From assembly GCA_002162925.1 (NCBI GenBank), contig MABC01000036.1, forward strand, positions 1 through 64,000: a stretch of DNA of 64,000 bases, written 5' to 3'. The notes under the pieces were generated by a model. The model saw nothing but the letters and a program-made list of their open reading frames with translations, made no database searches and was not told the origin of the DNA. Made by a program: the position numbers and the translations under genes. Numbering within the stretch: position 1 is the stretch's first letter; each line of letters opens with the position of its first letter. This document shows positions 35,011 to 43,840 of this stretch, piece after piece. This stretch comes from Thalassotalea sp. 42_200_T64. GTDB lineage: Bacteria > Pseudomonadota > Gammaproteobacteria > Enterobacterales > Alteromonadaceae.

Positions 35011-37728
35011 TTAGCTACCAGTAACAGTGAGATGACTTATAAGCAGTTCTTTAATCTCCGGCACACAGGAACCACAGTTCGTTCCAGCTTTGCAGCTTTT
35101 ACCCACCGCCTGTGGCGTCGTTAATTTACCGTCTTTGATCGCCGATAAAATCGTCTTTTCACCGACGTTAAAACAAGCGCAGATTATGTTACCGACATCC
35201 GGTGTGCCCAGCGGGGGCTTGCCGGTTAATAAGGCCATGCGTTCATCGTCCTTCAATGGCTCAGTGCGTAATGGATCAAACAATGAACCGATCCAGCCTC
35301 TCTCCGGTAAGCGACTATGAGGACTGATGATCAATACGGCTTGTAGTTCTTTCGCAGAAAAACAGGCGGTACGGAAAAGTAATTTTTTATCATCCTGATA
35401 GGTCTGCCAATTCAGCTCCTTAGTATAAGGTGAAAGTTGGTTGGCCAGATGATATTGCCAGTTGCGGATGTTTTTACTGCTGGCCACTTCGTAATGAAAA
35501 TAACCGTTACCTTTAACCAATACCGTGTAATCAATGCCATCCAATACCAGCGGGTGGCGGGAAATGATAAAACCATGCCACTGCGCATCATAGGCTTTAA
35601 TCTTAACCGGCGTATGTTTGCTCTCCGGTTGTTTAGAAATCGGATCTATGACCGGATTTACCAACGCCCCCATACGACCTTGACTGCTGAATTGCGCGGT
35701 CCAGTGCATGGGCACAAAAATAACACCTTGAGGCAGCGTCTCGGTGATAACTACCCGGACCAGCATTTTTCCCCAAGCACTTTCAATTTGAGCCAGCTCC
35801 CCCTGGTTCAGACCGTAATCGAGTGCATCCGCCGAGGTGATTTCGACAAAGGGTTCAGGTTTATGTTGATTCAAACGAGGTGCCAAAGCGGTGCGTGTCA
35901 TGGTATGCCACTGGTCTCGAAGCCTTCCGGTATTTAATATCAGTGGCCATTGCTGGTTGGGTAAGTTTGCAGGTGGTTTGAACTGTATTGGGGTGAAGTT
36001 GGCTTTTTCTGTAGGCGTAAAAAATTTCCCTTGGTCAAAAAGGCGTGCCGTGCCTTGCGGTCGCTTTGCGGTAATGGGCCACTGCGTTGGCTGTAGATTG
36101 TTGTAATCATCCTCACTGATATCGGCCAACAGAGAAATATCAAAGTCACGTAATCGCTGCTTGTTGTTATTCTCAAAACCGGACAAGCGAGCGTGTTCAC
36201 GAAATATTTCGACATTAGACTGGTAATTAAAGCCATCGGTAAAACCCATTTTTTGCGCCACCTGCGCAATGATCCACCAGTCTGGTTTAGCGTCGCCAGC
36301 CAACGGCAGTAGCGCTCGCTGGCGGGAGATGCGGCGTTCCGAGTTGGTCACTGTGCCGTCTTTTTCACTCCAGGGTGCTGCCGGCAATTTAATATGAGCC
36401 AGATCTAGGGTATCAGTATGGGCCACACAGTCTGAGACCACCACAAACTCACATTGTTCCAGCGCCTGTTTAACCTTGTCGGCATTCGGCATACTCACCA
36501 CCGGATTGGTGGCCATGATCCAGATCGCTTTAATTTTTCCATCCGCCACGGCATCAAAAAGCTCGGTGGCGGTATGACCGGGTTTATCGGCGATGTTATC
36601 ACTTTGCCAAAACCGTTTAACCCGCTCGATATCTTCAGCATAAAAATCCATATGGGCGGCGAGCTGGTGTGCCAGTCCACCGACTTCACGGCCGCCCATG
36701 GCATTGGGTTGCCCGGTTAAAGACAGCGGCCCACAACCCGGTTTACCGATACGTCCGGTGGCCAGGTGGCAATGTAAAATAGCACTCACCTTGTCCGTTC
36801 CCGAAGAGGATTGATTCACCCCTTGACTATATAAACTCAAGGTTTTGTCTGTTTCTTTATACCAGCGGTAAAACGTTTCAAGTATGTGGGGGGCAACCTG
36901 ACATTTCTGGGCGACGGTGGCAACGTTCAGGGCGTCATTTTGTGCGGCCATAATGGTTTCTTCAAACCCCTGAGTATGCTGCTGAATAAACTCCTGATCC
37001 AGGGCATTTTCCTGATACAGATAACTTAATAAACCATTAAACAACGCGACATCGGTGCCAATTTTTACCGGGATGTGAAGATCCGCGATATCACAGGTCG
37101 GGGTTTTTCGTGGGTCAATGACCACCACCTTGAGCCGCGGATTATTTTCCTTTGCCGCCTTAATTCGTTGAAAAGAAACGGGGTGACACCAGGCGGTATT
37201 GGAACCAATCAAGATAATTAGCTCAGCTTGTTCATAATCGTCATAACAGGCTGGCACGGTATCTGAGCCAAAAGTCCTTTTATGACCCGCCACTGTGGAC
37301 GACATACACAGGCGGCTGTTGGTATCGATATTGGCTGAACCAATAAACCCTTTCATCAGTTTATTGGCGACATAATAATCTTCAGTTAATAACTGCCCCG
37401 AACCATAAAAGGCGATGGCGTCGGGGCCGTATTGGTCAATAAGCTGATTAAATTTGTTCGCCACGGTCTCTAGCGCAGTGGCCCAATCTACCGGTTTACC
37501 ATACACCTGAGGCACTAATAAACGGCTAGACAGTTCCAGTGTTTCCGCTAATGAAGAGCCCTTAGAGCATAAACGTCCAAAGTTGGCTGGGTGATCGTCA
37601 TCTCCTATCACAATAACTTCACCGGTATCACTATTCACCTTGGCGGTGATGCCACAGCCCACGCCACAATAACAGCAAGTAGTCTTGACGGTGGTGACAA
37701 TCAGCTTTTGTTTTGTTTTATTTGTCAT
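35011..37728 (-). CDS. nasA: Assimilatory nitrate reductase catalytic subunit
   Basis: The start is placed at the internal ATG (37728), which has AGAGG upstream and gives 905 residues; a longer frame reaches 37773 inside the upstream gene. The N-terminal [4Fe-4S] site (CCYCGVGCG, then CSKGSSL about 30 residues on) leads into the bis-MGD molybdopterin oxidoreductase core and the C-terminal molydopterin-dinucleotide-binding domain. A BFD-like [2Fe-2S] domain closes the protein (CACFNVGEK ... CKAGTNCGSC), as in cytoplasmic NasA of Klebsiella type. There is no Tat signal, so it reduces nitrate to nitrite in the cytoplasm for nirBD. It is coupled to the reductase gene upstream. Confidence 0.93.
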   Translation of the reverse strand: MTNKTKQKLIVTTVKTTCCYCGVGCGITAKVNSDTGEVIVIGDDDHPANFGRLCSKGSSLAETLELSSRLLVPQVYGKPVDWATALETVANKFNQLIDQYGPDAIAFYGSGQLLTEDYYVANKLMKGFIGSANIDTNSRLCMSSTVAGHKRTFGSDTVPACYDDYEQAELIILIGSNTAWCHPVSFQRIKAAKENNPRLKVVVIDPRKTPTCDIADLHIPVKIGTDVALFNGLLSYLYQENALDQEFIQQHTQGFEETIMAAQNDALNVATVAQKCQVAPHILETFYRWYKETDKTLSLYSQGVNQSSSGTDKVSAILHCHLATGRIGKPGCGPLSLTGQPNAMGGREVGGLAHQLAAHMDFYAEDIERVKRFWQSDNIADKPGHTATELFDAVADGKIKAIWIMATNPVVSMPNADKVKQALEQCEFVVVSDCVAHTDTLDLAHIKLPAAPWSEKDGTVTNSERRISRQRALLPLAGDAKPDWWIIAQVAQKMGFTDGFNYQSNVEIFREHARLSGFENNNKQRLRDFDISLLADISEDDYNNLQPTQWPITAKRPQGTARLFDQGKFFTPTEKANFTPIQFKPPANLPNQQWPLILNTGRLRDQWHTMTRTALAPRLNQHKPEPFVEITSADALDYGLNQGELAQIESAWGKMLVRVVITETLPQGVIFVPMHWTAQFSSQGRMGALVNPVIDPISKQPESKHTPVKIKAYDAQWHGFIISRHPLVLDGIDYTVLVKGNGYFHYEVASSKNIRNWQYHLANQLSPYTKELNWQTYQDDKKLLFRTACFSAKELQAVLIISPHSRLPERGWIGSLFDPLRTEPLKDDERMALLTGKPPLGTPDVGNIICACFNVGEKTILSAIKDGKLTTPQAVGKSCKAGTNCGSCVPEIKELLISHLTVTGS

Positions 37729-37729
37729 C

Positions 37730-38977
37730 TTAAACCTCTGCGGCCAACTCTTGCTGAAAATACGCTTGGCCAAAGATCAGTAATTCACGCATGTCTTCGA
37801 TATTGGTTCGTTGTTCGAGCAAACTTTGATACCAGGCGCCATCGCCAGTTGCCCCGAACAGTACCAGACCGATGATATGTTTGTTTTTGATCACCAACTT
37901 TTTATAGACCCCGGCACTGGGATCGCTAAATTGGATAATTTCGCAACCCTGGTCGCCATTAAATTCCCCCAACGAAAATAGATTAATCCCGGTGACTTTG
38001 AGTTTGGTCGCGCTGGGCAGGGTTTTATATTTGGCAACAGCATCACCGCATAGGTGGTTGGCACACACTTTGGCTTGCTCAAACAACGGCGCAACCAAGC
38101 CAAAGGTATCGCCCCGATGTTGAATACACTCACCAACGGCATAAATGCTTGGATCATAGGTTTGCAAGGTATCACTGACAACGATGCCTTTATCGCAGTG
38201 AATACCGGCACTTTGTGCCAGCGCCATATTGGGGCGAACACCAATCGCCATGACAAACAGATCACAGCGGAGCTCACTGTCATCGGCAAAGAGCACGGCT
38301 TTAACATGACCATTGCCATCATCAACCAATGCCAGAGTTTTTGCTGGCATTTTGAATCGCACCCCACGCTGTTCCAATGCTTGCTGCAACAGATACCCGG
38401 CGGTACGGTCCAACTGACGGTTTAACAGAATAGCGTTGCTGTGTACAACGGTCACTTGCATGCCTCTTTGCACCAGCCCATTGGCGGCTTCCAGCCCGAG
38501 CAACCCACCTCCGAGCACCACGGCATGTTTTTTGTGCTTGCTGTAGTCGAGCATTTTATTGACGTCATAGACATCACGAAAGGCAACCACCCCGTGAAGA
38601 TCATTGCCTGGAATCGGCAAAATAAACGGGTTGGAACCGGTCGAGATCAACAATCGATCATAGCAGGCCTGAGTGCCACCTTTGCTTTCAACGACTTTAT
38701 TGATGCGGTCTATGTTGATCACCTCCTTGTCTGGACCCGCATGCAAAATTATGTTGTTGTTTGTATACCATTGACGATCATTAATCATGATGTCTTCAAT
38801 AGATTTCTCGCCACAGAGTACCGGCGATAACATGATGCGGTTATAGTTGCCGTAGGGCTCAGCACCAAAAACCGTGATGGCATACTTTTCTGGGCTGATA
38901 GACAAGATCTCTTCTACGGCTTTCATTCCAGCCATGCCATTGCCGATCACCACAAGTTGCTGTTTCATTTGTCTCAC
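37730..38977 (-). CDS. FAD-dependent NAD(P)H oxidoreductase, electron donor for nitrate reductase
   Basis: The 415-residue protein is a two-dinucleotide-fold flavoprotein. It has FAD binding at VVIGNGMAGMKAVEEI, NAD(P)H binding at AVVLGGGLLGLEAANGL and a second FAD contact at IYAVGECIQHRG. It is homologous to the first third of NirB and to NasB/NasC proteins that pass electrons from NAD(P)H to NasA. It stops one base before nasA starts and begins at the base after the UspA gene ends, so all three are one transcript. Unlike Klebsiella NasC, no BFD iron-sulphur domain is attached. NasA carries its own. Confidence 0.87.
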   Translation of the reverse strand: MRQMKQQLVVIGNGMAGMKAVEEILSISPEKYAITVFGAEPYGNYNRIMLSPVLCGEKSIEDIMINDRQWYTNNNIILHAGPDKEVINIDRINKVVESKGGTQACYDRLLISTGSNPFILPIPGNDLHGVVAFRDVYDVNKMLDYSKHKKHAVVLGGGLLGLEAANGLVQRGMQVTVVHSNAILLNRQLDRTAGYLLQQALEQRGVRFKMPAKTLALVDDGNGHVKAVLFADDSELRCDLFVMAIGVRPNMALAQSAGIHCDKGIVVSDTLQTYDPSIYAVGECIQHRGDTFGLVAPLFEQAKVCANHLCGDAVAKYKTLPSATKLKVTGINLFSLGEFNGDQGCEIIQFSDPSAGVYKKLVIKNKHIIGLVLFGATGDGAWYQSLLEQRTNIEDMRELLIFGQAYFQQELAAEV

Positions 38978-39403
38978 TCAGATTGGTACCAACAAAACCG
39001 GACATGCTGATTTCTTGATTATGGCTTGACTAACACCACCCAGCAGAAAGCTAGTAATCACACCATGGCCATGAGTCCCCATGACAATTAATTCGGCACT
39101 CACTTTTTGCGCCACATCGAGTATTGTCAGGCTGGGCACACCTTCTATAAATATAGCATGTGTTTCTATGCCATCATTTCGGATCCGCTGAGCAAGTGCA
39201 TTCAACGTTGCGGTTTGATCGGGATAATCATTGGCCATTTCAGCAACTGGGTCGCCGTGATCACGACCACTGCTATCTTTGATCGGTTGCTCTACATGAA
39301 CCAGGTAAATAGCCCCCGAAAAAGCCTTTGCCATTTGCATTGATTTGTGGATTATTTGCTCAATGCCATGGGAAAAATCTATCGGCACTAAAATTTTCTG
39401 CAT
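38978..39403 (-). CDS. Universal stress protein (UspA) family, ATP-binding type
   Basis: The 141-residue protein has the USP fold. It starts KILVPIDFSHGIEQII and ends with the nucleotide-binding signature MGTHGHGVITSFLLGG...SACPVLLV (G-2x-G-9x-G type). It is therefore likely to bind ATP and act as a dimer in the cytoplasm. It is the first gene of the nitrate reductase transcript, separated from the flavoprotein gene by no bases. The context suggests regulation or protection linked to nitrate assimilation, although the partner is unknown. Confidence 0.87.
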   Translation of the reverse strand: MQKILVPIDFSHGIEQIIHKSMQMAKAFSGAIYLVHVEQPIKDSSGRDHGDPVAEMANDYPDQTATLNALAQRIRNDGIETHAIFIEGVPSLTILDVAQKVSAELIVMGTHGHGVITSFLLGGVSQAIIKKSACPVLLVPI

Positions 39404-39760
39404 ATTTAATCCTCTCCAATTGACCTGAATGTCTCAGCCAGCCAGCGAATTAATTTAACCTGTATTGACAGTAACAGCTGCATTCAAACTCACAAAAAAT
39501 ATAAGTAAACAAACTGAATACCACCCACCTAGGTTTTAATCTAGTCGCTTCTGTTAATTAGTCAATAGTTACTCAACAATTGATGTTTTAACTGAATCTA
39601 TTGACAGCGCCGCGTGCTCTCAAGTGTTACTGCCTGGCGCTCAACACCGAATGAAAGCACGGCTATTTCCTCGAAATTTTTTTTATACTGACTATCAGGA
39701 ACGCTGATCAGCCCCTATACTCAAAAATACTGTACTTTTTGCAACAGAGGTAACAAATCA
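39404..39760. promoter_or_regulatory. Divergent control region, uspA-nasA operon / nirBD
   Basis: The 357-bp AT-rich region separates the two nitrogen-assimilation operons. A perfect inverted repeat ATCAG-GAACG-CTGAT lies at 39694-39708, about 50 bp before nirB, between TATACT-like hexamers. No convincing sigma-54 box or NtrC palindrome was found, in contrast to the glnA region. Confidence 0.45.
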
Positions 39761-42274
39761 ATGAACCAGAAAAATATCATTGTCATCGGAAACGGTATGG
39801 TAGGTTATAAGTTTTGTGAACGACTGAGCAATAAAGATACTAAACAGCAATTTAAAATCATAACCTTCTGTGAAGAGCGACGTCCTGCTTATGACCGCGT
39901 GCGCCTCTCTGCTTATTTTGAGGGGAAAACCGCCGAAGATCTAAGCATGGCCAGTATTGATTGGTATAAAGAACGTAATATCGACCTCTATCTCGAAGAT
40001 AAAATTATTAGTATTGATCGCGTCAATAAAACGGTGACATCGATTAAAGGTAAAACATTAAGCTTTGACAAAATTGTCATGGCAACGGGTTCAAGCCCTT
40101 TTGTCCCTCCGGTGCCTGGTATCGATAAAGCCGGTGTTTTTGTTTACCGAACCATTGAAGACCTGGAAGAAATTATTGCCTATGCTAAAAAATGCAAAAC
40201 CTGTGTGGTTATCGGCGGTGGTCTGCTTGGTCTCGAAGCGGCGAAAGCCGCTCAGGAACTCGGGCTGAAAACTGAGGTAGTCGAGTTTGCACCAAGGCTT
40301 ATGCCCAGGCAGGTAGATGACGCTGGCGGGGAAATGCTCAAGCGACTGATCGAGACTCAGGGGATGACGGTTAATTTAAACAAAAACACTAAAAATATCG
40401 TCGGTGATGCTAGCGTTACGGCAATGGAGTTTAATGATGATAGCGTGATAAACACCGATATGATCATCATTTCTGCTGGCATCCGTCCTCGTGACGACCT
40501 CGCAAGAGCAAGCGGCATCACTGTCGGTACTCGCGGCGGTGTTTTGGTGAATTCTTCTCTGAAAACGTCTGACGATAATATCTACGCCATTGGTGAATGC
40601 GTAGTTTATGGTGATATGATTTACGGCCTGGTTGCACCCGGTTTTATTATGGCAGATGCCGTGGTCGAACAACTCACCGGTAACTCCGCAGCGACATTCA
40701 CCGGTGCGGATATGTCGACCAAGCTCAAGCTGATGGGCACCGACGTTGCCAGCTTTGGCGACATTGAACCACAGGATAAATCCTGCCAAGATCTTGTCCT
40801 GAATAATCCATATACCGGAGTTTACAAGAAGCTACTGATCTCTGCAGATGGCAACACTCTACTCGGTGGCGTTCTTGTCGGTGATGCGTCAGAATATGGT
40901 AGTCTACTGCAAATTTACCAAAATAAAATGCAGCTTCCCGCGGATCCAATGAGTCTTATTCTTCCCAGGAATGACGATGCTGAAAGCGGCATTGGCATTG
41001 GTGATCTTCCCGACACGGCGCACATCTGTTCTTGTGAAAATGTGACTAAAGGTGACGTGCTTGATGCCATTAAAAATCAGGACTGTGACTCGGTAAGTGC
41101 GGTCAAGTCATATACCAAAGCCGGTACCGGCTGTGGTGGTTGCGTGCCAATGCTGACCGACCTTTACCAGTATAAAATGGCCGAGGATGGTATCGAAGTC
41201 AGCAATGCGCTTTGTGAACACTTTGACCTTAGTCGTGAAGAAATGTATCAGGTTGTCCGCGCGACCGGAATTAACACTTTTGCTGATCTCATTGCTCAAC
41301 ACGGCAAAGGCACGGGATGCGAAATATGTAAGCCAACGGCAGGGTCTATCTTTGCCAGTGTTTTCAATGAACCTATCCTCAACCATGCATCACTGCAGGA
41401 CAGCAATGACGCCTTCCTCGCCAACATTCAGCAAGATGGCACTTACTCAGTCATTCCCGGTATTCCAGGCGGTGAAATCACCCCTGACATGTTGATGGTT
41501 ATTGCTCAAGTTGGCAAAGACTTCGATCTCTATACCAAAATTACCGGTGGTCAGCGCATAGATCTGCTAGGCGCTCGGCTCGATCAACTGCCGGCTATCT
41601 GGAAGATCCTGATTAATGCGGGTTTTAAATCAGGTCATGCCTACGGAAAATCACTGCGTACCGTTAAATCTTGCGTTGGTTCTACCTGGTGTCGATATGG
41701 TGTTCAGGACAGTACTAGCTTGGCTATTGAACTCGAAATACGTTACCGGGGCCTGCGGTCGCCACATAAAATCAAGGGGGCCGTTAGTGGCTGCACCCGT
41801 GAATGTGCTGAAGCGCAATGTAAGGATTTTGGGGTTATTGCCACGGAAAAAGGTTGGAACCTCTATGTTTGCGGCAATGGCGGTATCAAGCCTCGTCATG
41901 CCGATCTGCTGGCCTCGGATATCGACAAAGATACGGTGATCAAATACATCGACAGATTCCTGATGTACTACATCAAGACCGCCGACCGTCTGCAGAGAAC
42001 GGCGAACTGGATGATGAAACTTCCGGGGGGACTCGATCATCTAAAAGCCGTTGTTATTGACGATTCACTTGCGATCAATAGCGAACTCGAAGCGCAAATG
42101 CAGCATGTGGTCGACACCTACGAGTGTGAATGGACGAATACTCTCAACGATCCTGAAAAACTCAAACGTTTTAAACACTTCATTAACTCTGATGATCAGG
42201 ATGAAACGGTGCAGTTCACCAGAGAACGCGAGCAGATCCGTCCGCTACAGCACAGTGGAAAAGCCTTGAAATAA
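39761..42274 (+). CDS. nirB: NAD(P)H nitrite reductase, large subunit
   Basis: The 837-residue protein has the complete NirB order. FAD and NAD(P)H folds come first (IIVIGNGMVGYKF; CVVIGGGLLGLEAAK), then two BFD-like [2Fe-2S] domains at about 425-540 (CSCENVTKGD ... CGGC; CEHF ... CEIC). A ferredoxin-like half-domain follows, and the sirohaem/[4Fe-4S] domain has CVGSTWCRYG and CTRECAEAQC near 650-690. It reduces nitrite to ammonium in the cytoplasm. GAGGTAAC precedes the ATG. It is divergent from the nasA transcript and followed by nirD after 72 bp. Confidence 0.95.
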   Translation: MNQKNIIVIGNGMVGYKFCERLSNKDTKQQFKIITFCEERRPAYDRVRLSAYFEGKTAEDLSMASIDWYKERNIDLYLEDKIISIDRVNKTVTSIKGKTLSFDKIVMATGSSPFVPPVPGIDKAGVFVYRTIEDLEEIIAYAKKCKTCVVIGGGLLGLEAAKAAQELGLKTEVVEFAPRLMPRQVDDAGGEMLKRLIETQGMTVNLNKNTKNIVGDASVTAMEFNDDSVINTDMIIISAGIRPRDDLARASGITVGTRGGVLVNSSLKTSDDNIYAIGECVVYGDMIYGLVAPGFIMADAVVEQLTGNSAATFTGADMSTKLKLMGTDVASFGDIEPQDKSCQDLVLNNPYTGVYKKLLISADGNTLLGGVLVGDASEYGSLLQIYQNKMQLPADPMSLILPRNDDAESGIGIGDLPDTAHICSCENVTKGDVLDAIKNQDCDSVSAVKSYTKAGTGCGGCVPMLTDLYQYKMAEDGIEVSNALCEHFDLSREEMYQVVRATGINTFADLIAQHGKGTGCEICKPTAGSIFASVFNEPILNHASLQDSNDAFLANIQQDGTYSVIPGIPGGEITPDMLMVIAQVGKDFDLYTKITGGQRIDLLGARLDQLPAIWKILINAGFKSGHAYGKSLRTVKSCVGSTWCRYGVQDSTSLAIELEIRYRGLRSPHKIKGAVSGCTRECAEAQCKDFGVIATEKGWNLYVCGNGGIKPRHADLLASDIDKDTVIKYIDRFLMYYIKTADRLQRTANWMMKLPGGLDHLKAVVIDDSLAINSELEAQMQHVVDTYECEWTNTLNDPEKLKRFKHFINSDDQDETVQFTREREQIRPLQHSGKALK

Positions 42275-42346
42275 CCACTAAGCAAAATAAACTGAGATGC
42301 TAAACACCAGCATCAGTAGCACAACAAAATTACAGAGACTGATATT

Positions 42347-42685
42347 ATGAACACAGAATGGATTAATGTTGGCGCAGTGGTAAACTTTGCCAAAGACTTG
42401 GGTTGCTGCGTAAAGGTTAATGGCCGGCAAATTGCTGTTTTTAACCTTTCCGAAAATAACCAATGGTACGCAGTGCAAAATCTTTGCCCGCATGACAAGC
42501 GCATGGTGCTTTCTCGCGGCATCATAGGGGATAAGGAAGGTGAGCCGAAAGTAACTTGCCCTTTGCACAAAAACAGCTTTTCCCTAAAAAACGGCAAGCA
42601 CGTTAGTGAAGGCGATGTTGACGATATCACTACTTACCCGATAAAAGTCAAAGACGGAGACGTATTTCTGCAAGTTGTTGTATAA
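42347..42685 (+). CDS. nirD: NAD(P)H nitrite reductase, small subunit (Rieske-like)
   Basis: The 112-residue protein has the NirD Rieske-like beta fold with QNLCPHDKRMVLSRGIIGD and VTCPLHKNSFSLKNGKH. The two CxH half-motifs are partly kept, while the full Rieske ligand set (CxH and CxxH) is only apparent. NirD proteins commonly do not bind the cluster. It works as the small partner of NirB. No further nitrate genes (transporter, siroheme synthase) follow within the window. Confidence 0.92.
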   Translation: MNTEWINVGAVVNFAKDLGCCVKVNGRQIAVFNLSENNQWYAVQNLCPHDKRMVLSRGIIGDKEGEPKVTCPLHKNSFSLKNGKHVSEGDVDDITTYPIKVKDGDVFLQVVV

Positions 42686-42707
42686 AGTCCGCTTTGCAGG
42701 CTGCCGA

Positions 42708-42824
42708 TTATGAGGGCAAGTGGCGTTCGTTGATAAACTGGTTAGCAGATTTGGTTGATGGCTGGTGTGGATTCCTTGCGACTCCCCGAAGGTAACCATT
42801 AGGGTCTTGAAAGTAACCCGAATA
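42708..42824 (-). pseudogene. C-terminal remnant of a VOC (glyoxalase-like) gene
   Basis: On the minus strand 38 codons read YSGYFQDPNGYLRGVARN, followed by PHQPSTKSANQF and a stop. This is the usual C-terminal signature of VOC proteins (normally F.DPDGYLWEVAWNP). The frame is closed upstream by TAA at 42825-42827 and has no start codon or ribosome-binding site, so only the tail of a decayed gene remains. It is oriented opposite to nirBD and hut. Confidence 0.5.
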
Positions 42825-43031
42825 TTATCTACCACTTCTGGGCTGTCAATGTTTTGAGCTAGAGAGATCCCAGAAAAAGAAGACTTCTGAGATTAGACAT
42901 TTAAACTCATATCCACCTAATACTCTCTACAACCGCAGAATTTAAAGAGTTCGTGGTTCGTGGAAAGAATTCGGCACAAACTAGAACCTACAAACCACAA
43001 GACATATCGCTTAAATTTAATTAAACTCACT

Positions 43032-43041
43032 TGTATATACA
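43032..43041. promoter_or_regulatory. HutC operator 1
   Basis: The palindrome TGTATATACA sits within CTTGTATATACAGG, matching the HutC operator known from Pseudomonas and enteric hut operons. It lies 77 bp upstream of the hutC start. Confidence 0.75.
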
Positions 43042-43070
43042 GGTGAATTCCTATACATTAGTTCTCATAT

Positions 43071-43080
43071 TGTATATACA
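43071..43080. promoter_or_regulatory. HutC operator 2
   Basis: The palindrome TGTATATACA extends to the 12-bp perfect TTGTATATACAA (43070-43081). It is 39 bp (nearly four helical turns) from operator 1, which allows cooperative binding on one DNA face. It lies 37 bp before the hutC start, so repression of the whole operon including hutC itself is expected. Confidence 0.8.
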
Positions 43081-43117
43081 ACTTTCAAATTGGAAAGTTA
43101 ACCTTGATATTTGAGCT

Positions 43118-43822
43118 ATGACGACACCTAAATTTACCCAGATTAAACAGTTTATTTTTGAGCAGATTGAATCAGGCCATTGGTCTGAACATCAGCGTGT
43201 GCCTTCTGAAAATGAATTGGCCTCTCAATTTTCTGTATCGCGAATGACCGCACGTCGAGCGTTACAAGAGTTAACCGATGAAGGAGTGTTAAGTCGCGCA
43301 AAAGGCTCTGGCACCTTTGTTGCCAGCTTTAAGTCGCAATCATCGATAATGGAAATTCGTAACATTGCCGATGAAATTACCGAAGCGGGTCATCAGTATT
43401 CTGCCAATGCACTCAGTTTAGAAAGCATCAAGGCTGATAGTGTTATCGCCGCAGAATTGGACTTGAGAGTTGGCGATACCGTATACCTGTCGAAAATACT
43501 GCATATGCAAGACCAATTACCAATCCAACTGGAAATGCGTTTCGTCAACGCCGCATTGGTGCCTAAGTATATCGAGCAAGATTTCTCTGCAATCACTCCG
43601 CATGAGTACCTATGCCGGGAAGCGCCGCTTACCGAAGCGACTCATCAGATTGAAGCGGTACTTGCCGAAACACAAATTTCAACCTTGCTGGCCATCGATA
43701 ACCAACAACCCTGTTTACAAGTGAAGCGCCGCACCTGGTCAAGAGCCGGGGTAGTAAGCTTAGCTATTTTAACGTCGCCTGGTGATAAATATCGCCTGGG
43801 TGGCCATTCAGTTTTTAATTAA
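43118..43822 (+). CDS. hutC: Histidine utilisation repressor, GntR/HutC family
   Basis: The 234-residue protein has an N-terminal winged helix (about 1-70; QRVPSENELASQFSVSRMTARRALQEL) and a UTRA effector domain (about 85-230) that binds urocanate in HutC proteins. The ending GDKYRLGGHS is typical of HutC. It is the first gene of hutC-hutU-hutH and should autorepress through the two upstream palindromes. Induction by urocanate is established for the family and inferred here. Confidence 0.93.
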   Translation: MTTPKFTQIKQFIFEQIESGHWSEHQRVPSENELASQFSVSRMTARRALQELTDEGVLSRAKGSGTFVASFKSQSSIMEIRNIADEITEAGHQYSANALSLESIKADSVIAAELDLRVGDTVYLSKILHMQDQLPIQLEMRFVNAALVPKYIEQDFSAITPHEYLCREAPLTEATHQIEAVLAETQISTLLAIDNQQPCLQVKRRTWSRAGVVSLAILTSPGDKYRLGGHSVFN

Positions 43823-43840
43823 TAGATTATAGGAAACATC

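Larger units (their letters stand above)
42825..43117 (+). other. Non-coding region upstream of hutC
   Basis: Beyond the VOC remnant no gene is seen. The region holds a direct repeat GTTCGTG-GTTCGTGG near 42950 and, close to hutC, the two operators listed below. Confidence 0.5.
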
